A stretch of 6,899 nucleotides of DNA from Solirubrobacterales bacterium. Its GTDB lineage: Bacteria > Actinomycetota > Thermoleophilia > Solirubrobacterales > Solirubrobacteraceae. Positions within the stretch are counted from its first letter, which is position 1. Each line of letters starts with the position of its first letter. The notes below the pieces were generated by a model. It saw nothing but the letters and a program-made list of their open reading frames with translations, was not told where the DNA came from and made no database searches. Shown here one piece after another: positions 5,311 to 6,899 of this stretch. The stretch spans positions 1 through 6,899 of the forward strand of contig QHBV01000215.1 in assembly GCA_003244035.1 (NCBI GenBank). Reading direction: 5' to 3'. The position numbers were made by a program, and so were the translations under genes.

Positions 5311-5733
5311 TTACGAGCGGGTCCTCGTCGAGCGCGTGCAGTACGAGCAGGATCGACGGTACTTGTCGTCTCGGCGACCGGCCCCGCGACGTGCGTGGCC
5401 TCGCGTTTCTGGAGCACGAGCTGGCGCAGCTCGAGGGCCGCGGGCCCGGGCGACGCGTCGCGTGCGTCGACAGAGGCGACGCTCCCTAGGGCCGTCGACC
5501 GCCGCTGGGCGGAGCCAATCGTGTTCTCCTGCGACCATTCAATCCAGACTGCCACCGGGGAAGCGGGCTCTGTCGCTCGGCTGGCTCTGCGCGGCTATGA
5601 GTCGTCGAATTAGTCCGAGCGGCGACGCTCTACGCTTGGGACCCATCAGTTGGTCGGCAATCGACGCGACTCGCAAGAAGCCGCGATGCGCTAGTCGCAC
5701 CGACCTTGGAGGAGTTGCCCGCTCTCCTCTGAC
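5311..5733. other. Spacer between yhcG and hsdM remnants, no recognisable gene
   Basis: Several frames stay open through high GC content, but none gives a protein I recognise on either strand. Near the end, GGAGGAG (5708-5714) resembles a strong ribosome site, but its last six bases can pair with CTCCTC (5724-5729) across a 9-base loop, just before the TTG start at 5734. A weak TACGCT (5631-5636) could be a -10 box. The stretch may be unrecognisable debris of the lost YhcG C-terminus or other cargo. Confidence 0.4.
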
Positions 5734-6381
5734 TTGCCCGAGCTGTCGAGCGCAGACCTGATTTCCGCAGAGCCGCAGAGCGGTGAGGACGGGACGTACG
5801 GCGAGAAGAACGGCCGGGTCACGCTGAACGAGCTCGAAGCGCACCTCTGGGAGTCGGCCGACATCTTGCGCGGACCGGTGGACCAGGCGGACTTCAAGAG
5901 TTACGTCTTTCCGCTGCTGTTCCTCAAGGGCGTCAGCGACGTCTACGACGAGGAGTTCCAGGAGGCGCTCGATGAGTCCGACGGCGACGTCGACTACGCG
6001 TCGTTCGCCGAGAACCACCGCTTCCAGGTGCCCGAGGGCGCCCATTGGAACGACTTGCGGGAACGGACCGAGAACGTGGGTCCAGGCCATCCAGCGGGCG
6101 ATGCGTTCCATCGAGAGGTCAACCCGAACAAGCTCTACGGCATTTTCGGCGACACCCAGTGGACGAACAAGGAGCGGCTGCCGGACTCGCTACTGCGCGA
6201 TCTCGTCGACCATTTCTCGAAGCTGCCGCTGAGCAACACGCGCGTCGAGCCTGACGTCCTCGGCAACGCCTACGAATACCTCATCAAGAAGTTCGCTGAC
6301 CTGACCAACAAGAAGGCAGGAGAGTTCTACACGCCACGGTCAGTCGTGAAGATGCTCGTCAACATCCTTGATCCGCAGTAG
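5734..6381 (+). pseudogene. hsdM: HsdM (type I restriction-modification methylase), N-terminal part only
   Basis: The product is 215 residues against roughly 500 or more for complete HsdM. It covers the helical N-terminal domain: RVTLNELEAHLWESADILRG (about 28-47), DFKSYVFPLLFLKGVSDVYD (53-72), and LGNAYEYLIKKFADLTNKKA leading into GEFYTPRSVVKMLVNILDP. HsdM methylates adenine in type I restriction-modification complexes with HsdS and HsdR. The frame ends at TAG right after DPQ, where the SAM motif (DPxCGTGG) should follow within about ten residues. That motif and the NPPF catalytic motif are absent, and no continuation is seen in any frame downstream. TTG 5734 is the only usable start after the in-frame TAG at 5692. 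No hsdS or hsdR is present. It cannot methylate; whether the fragment is expressed is unknown. Confidence 0.9.
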
Positions 6382-6494
6382 TCGGCGACCAGGGCGCGAG
6401 CTGCACGACGGCGGCCGCGCGGGCCGAGCTTCTGATCGCTGGTTGAGATCTCGGTCACGGCGCTTGGCAACGTTATCCCGGAGGCGGACAGCCT

Positions 6495-6515
6495 GGCGCC
6501 GGCACTGCCGGCGCC
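6495..6515 (-). terminator. Perfect hairpin at the end of the PIN toxin gene
   Basis: GGCGCCGGCA (6495-6504), one C, then TGCCGGCGCC (6506-6515) is a perfect 10-bp inverted repeat touching the toxin stop codon (6517-6515). It would make a very stable hairpin with a 9-bp GC stem and a 3-base loop. No T run follows, so it would be a U-less terminator as often proposed in high-GC actinobacteria, or an mRNA-stabilising end. Confidence 0.5.
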
Positions 6516-6899
6516 TACGCGGGAGCGAGCACGTGCAGGCCCAGCGTCGATGCTTCCGCAGCAATTCGGTGGTCGTAGGTGATCACCGCTCCAAGCTCGC
6601 GGGCGATGCTGGCGGCGGTCGCGAGATGAATGGCGTCCAGCGATCGCAGCATGGCGCCTCCGATCTGCATCGCCGCGGGGAGGATTGGCTCGATTGCCAA
6701 GAGGCGCAGGCCAGCCAGCACGCGCGGCACCAGCGGCGGGGCGCCGCCGCCACAGGCGCCGCGCTGTACGTGCCAGTTCGACGCTGGCCAGTGCGCTGCT
6801 GATGCGATCTGGCCAGTGAGTGAGCTCGCGACGCAGAGCGCCGGTTTCGACCTCTACGGCGATCAGCTTGACCAGCGCAGACGAGTCGAGGTAGATCCG
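6515..6899 (-). pseudogene. PIN-domain (VapC-like) toxin, partial at right edge, probable frameshift
   Basis: On the minus strand the first visible residues are RIYLDSSALVKLIAVEVETG, then RISSALASVELARTARRL, the start of a VapC-type PIN domain. The rest, in another frame, reads VPRVLAGLRLLAIEPILPAA, then LRSLDAIHLATAASIAREL, GAVITYDHRIAAEASTLGLH and VLAPA with the stop at 6517-6515. The four acidic residues of the PIN active site are visible: Asp in YLDSS, Glu in SVELAR, Asp in SLDAIH and Asp in TYDHR. VapC toxins are Mg-dependent RNases that cut tRNA or rRNA. The two halves differ by one base in the run between about 6737 and 6755; removing one C from CCCC there would join them. Without repair, only the truncated half from GTG 6730 can be read. 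The start codon and any VapB antitoxin lie beyond the window. Confidence 0.8.

Noticed and set aside
5058..5489. Intact short gene starting at ATG 5058
   Set aside because: The ATG lies inside the conserved FYMR block of YhcG, and the same frame extends upstream to GTG 4758 with family sequence interrupted by one TGA; the C-terminal half is not protein-like.
5539..6111. Minus-strand frame opposite hsdM
   Set aside because: Antisense of the clear HsdM N-terminal domain.

Overview
The window is GC-rich, with strong G/C bias at third codon positions and GTG/TTG starts. At least two genes have a TANNNT -10 box placed exactly for leaderless transcription. This suggests an actinobacterium (Actinomycetota), though no marker gene fixes a genus. 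It looks like the end of an integrative island inserted in a tRNA-Gly gene, whose cargo is mostly broken defence genes.

Left flank (1-552, minus strand): a DUF4238-type gene runs off the left edge. Next comes a tRNA terminator hairpin and then the 3' part of a tRNA-Gly(GCC) gene with no matching 5' half. A 3' tRNA fragment beside a tyrosine integrase gene is the usual mark of an island attachment site. The island probably lies to the right of it, and the intact tRNA is expected outside the window.

Integration module (633-2092): four copies of a 12-bp direct repeat, a -10 box, and a complete 453-residue tyrosine integrase. Two small genes follow on the same strand: an unrecognised protein of about 117-126 residues with a likely late frameshift, and a 64-residue acidic orphan with its own leaderless promoter.

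Decayed defence cargo (2948-6381): the frameshifted C-terminus of a site-specific DNA methyltransferase; an apparently intact RelE/ParE-type toxin-antitoxin pair with a palindrome beside its start; a C-terminal scrap of a PD-(D/E)XK (RecB/Cas4-like) nuclease on the minus strand; the catalytic half of a second integrase, about 88% identical in protein to the first; a YhcG/DUF1016 nuclease N-terminal domain carrying an in-frame TGA and missing its nuclease domain; and an HsdM N-terminal domain that stops just before the SAM-binding motif. The right edge holds a PIN-domain (VapC-like) toxin on the minus strand, also with a probable frameshift.

Taken together, this reads as repeated insertion of related integrase-led elements at or near one tRNA site, followed by deletion. 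The integrase and the toxin-antitoxin pair stay intact while restriction and nuclease cargo has been lost. Most of the frameshifts fall in short homopolymers, so some may be sequence errors. The large truncations cannot be explained that way. I found no convincing complete new defence system in the window. The most interesting points are the attachment-site and repeat architecture and the second integrase fragment fused to a yhcG start.
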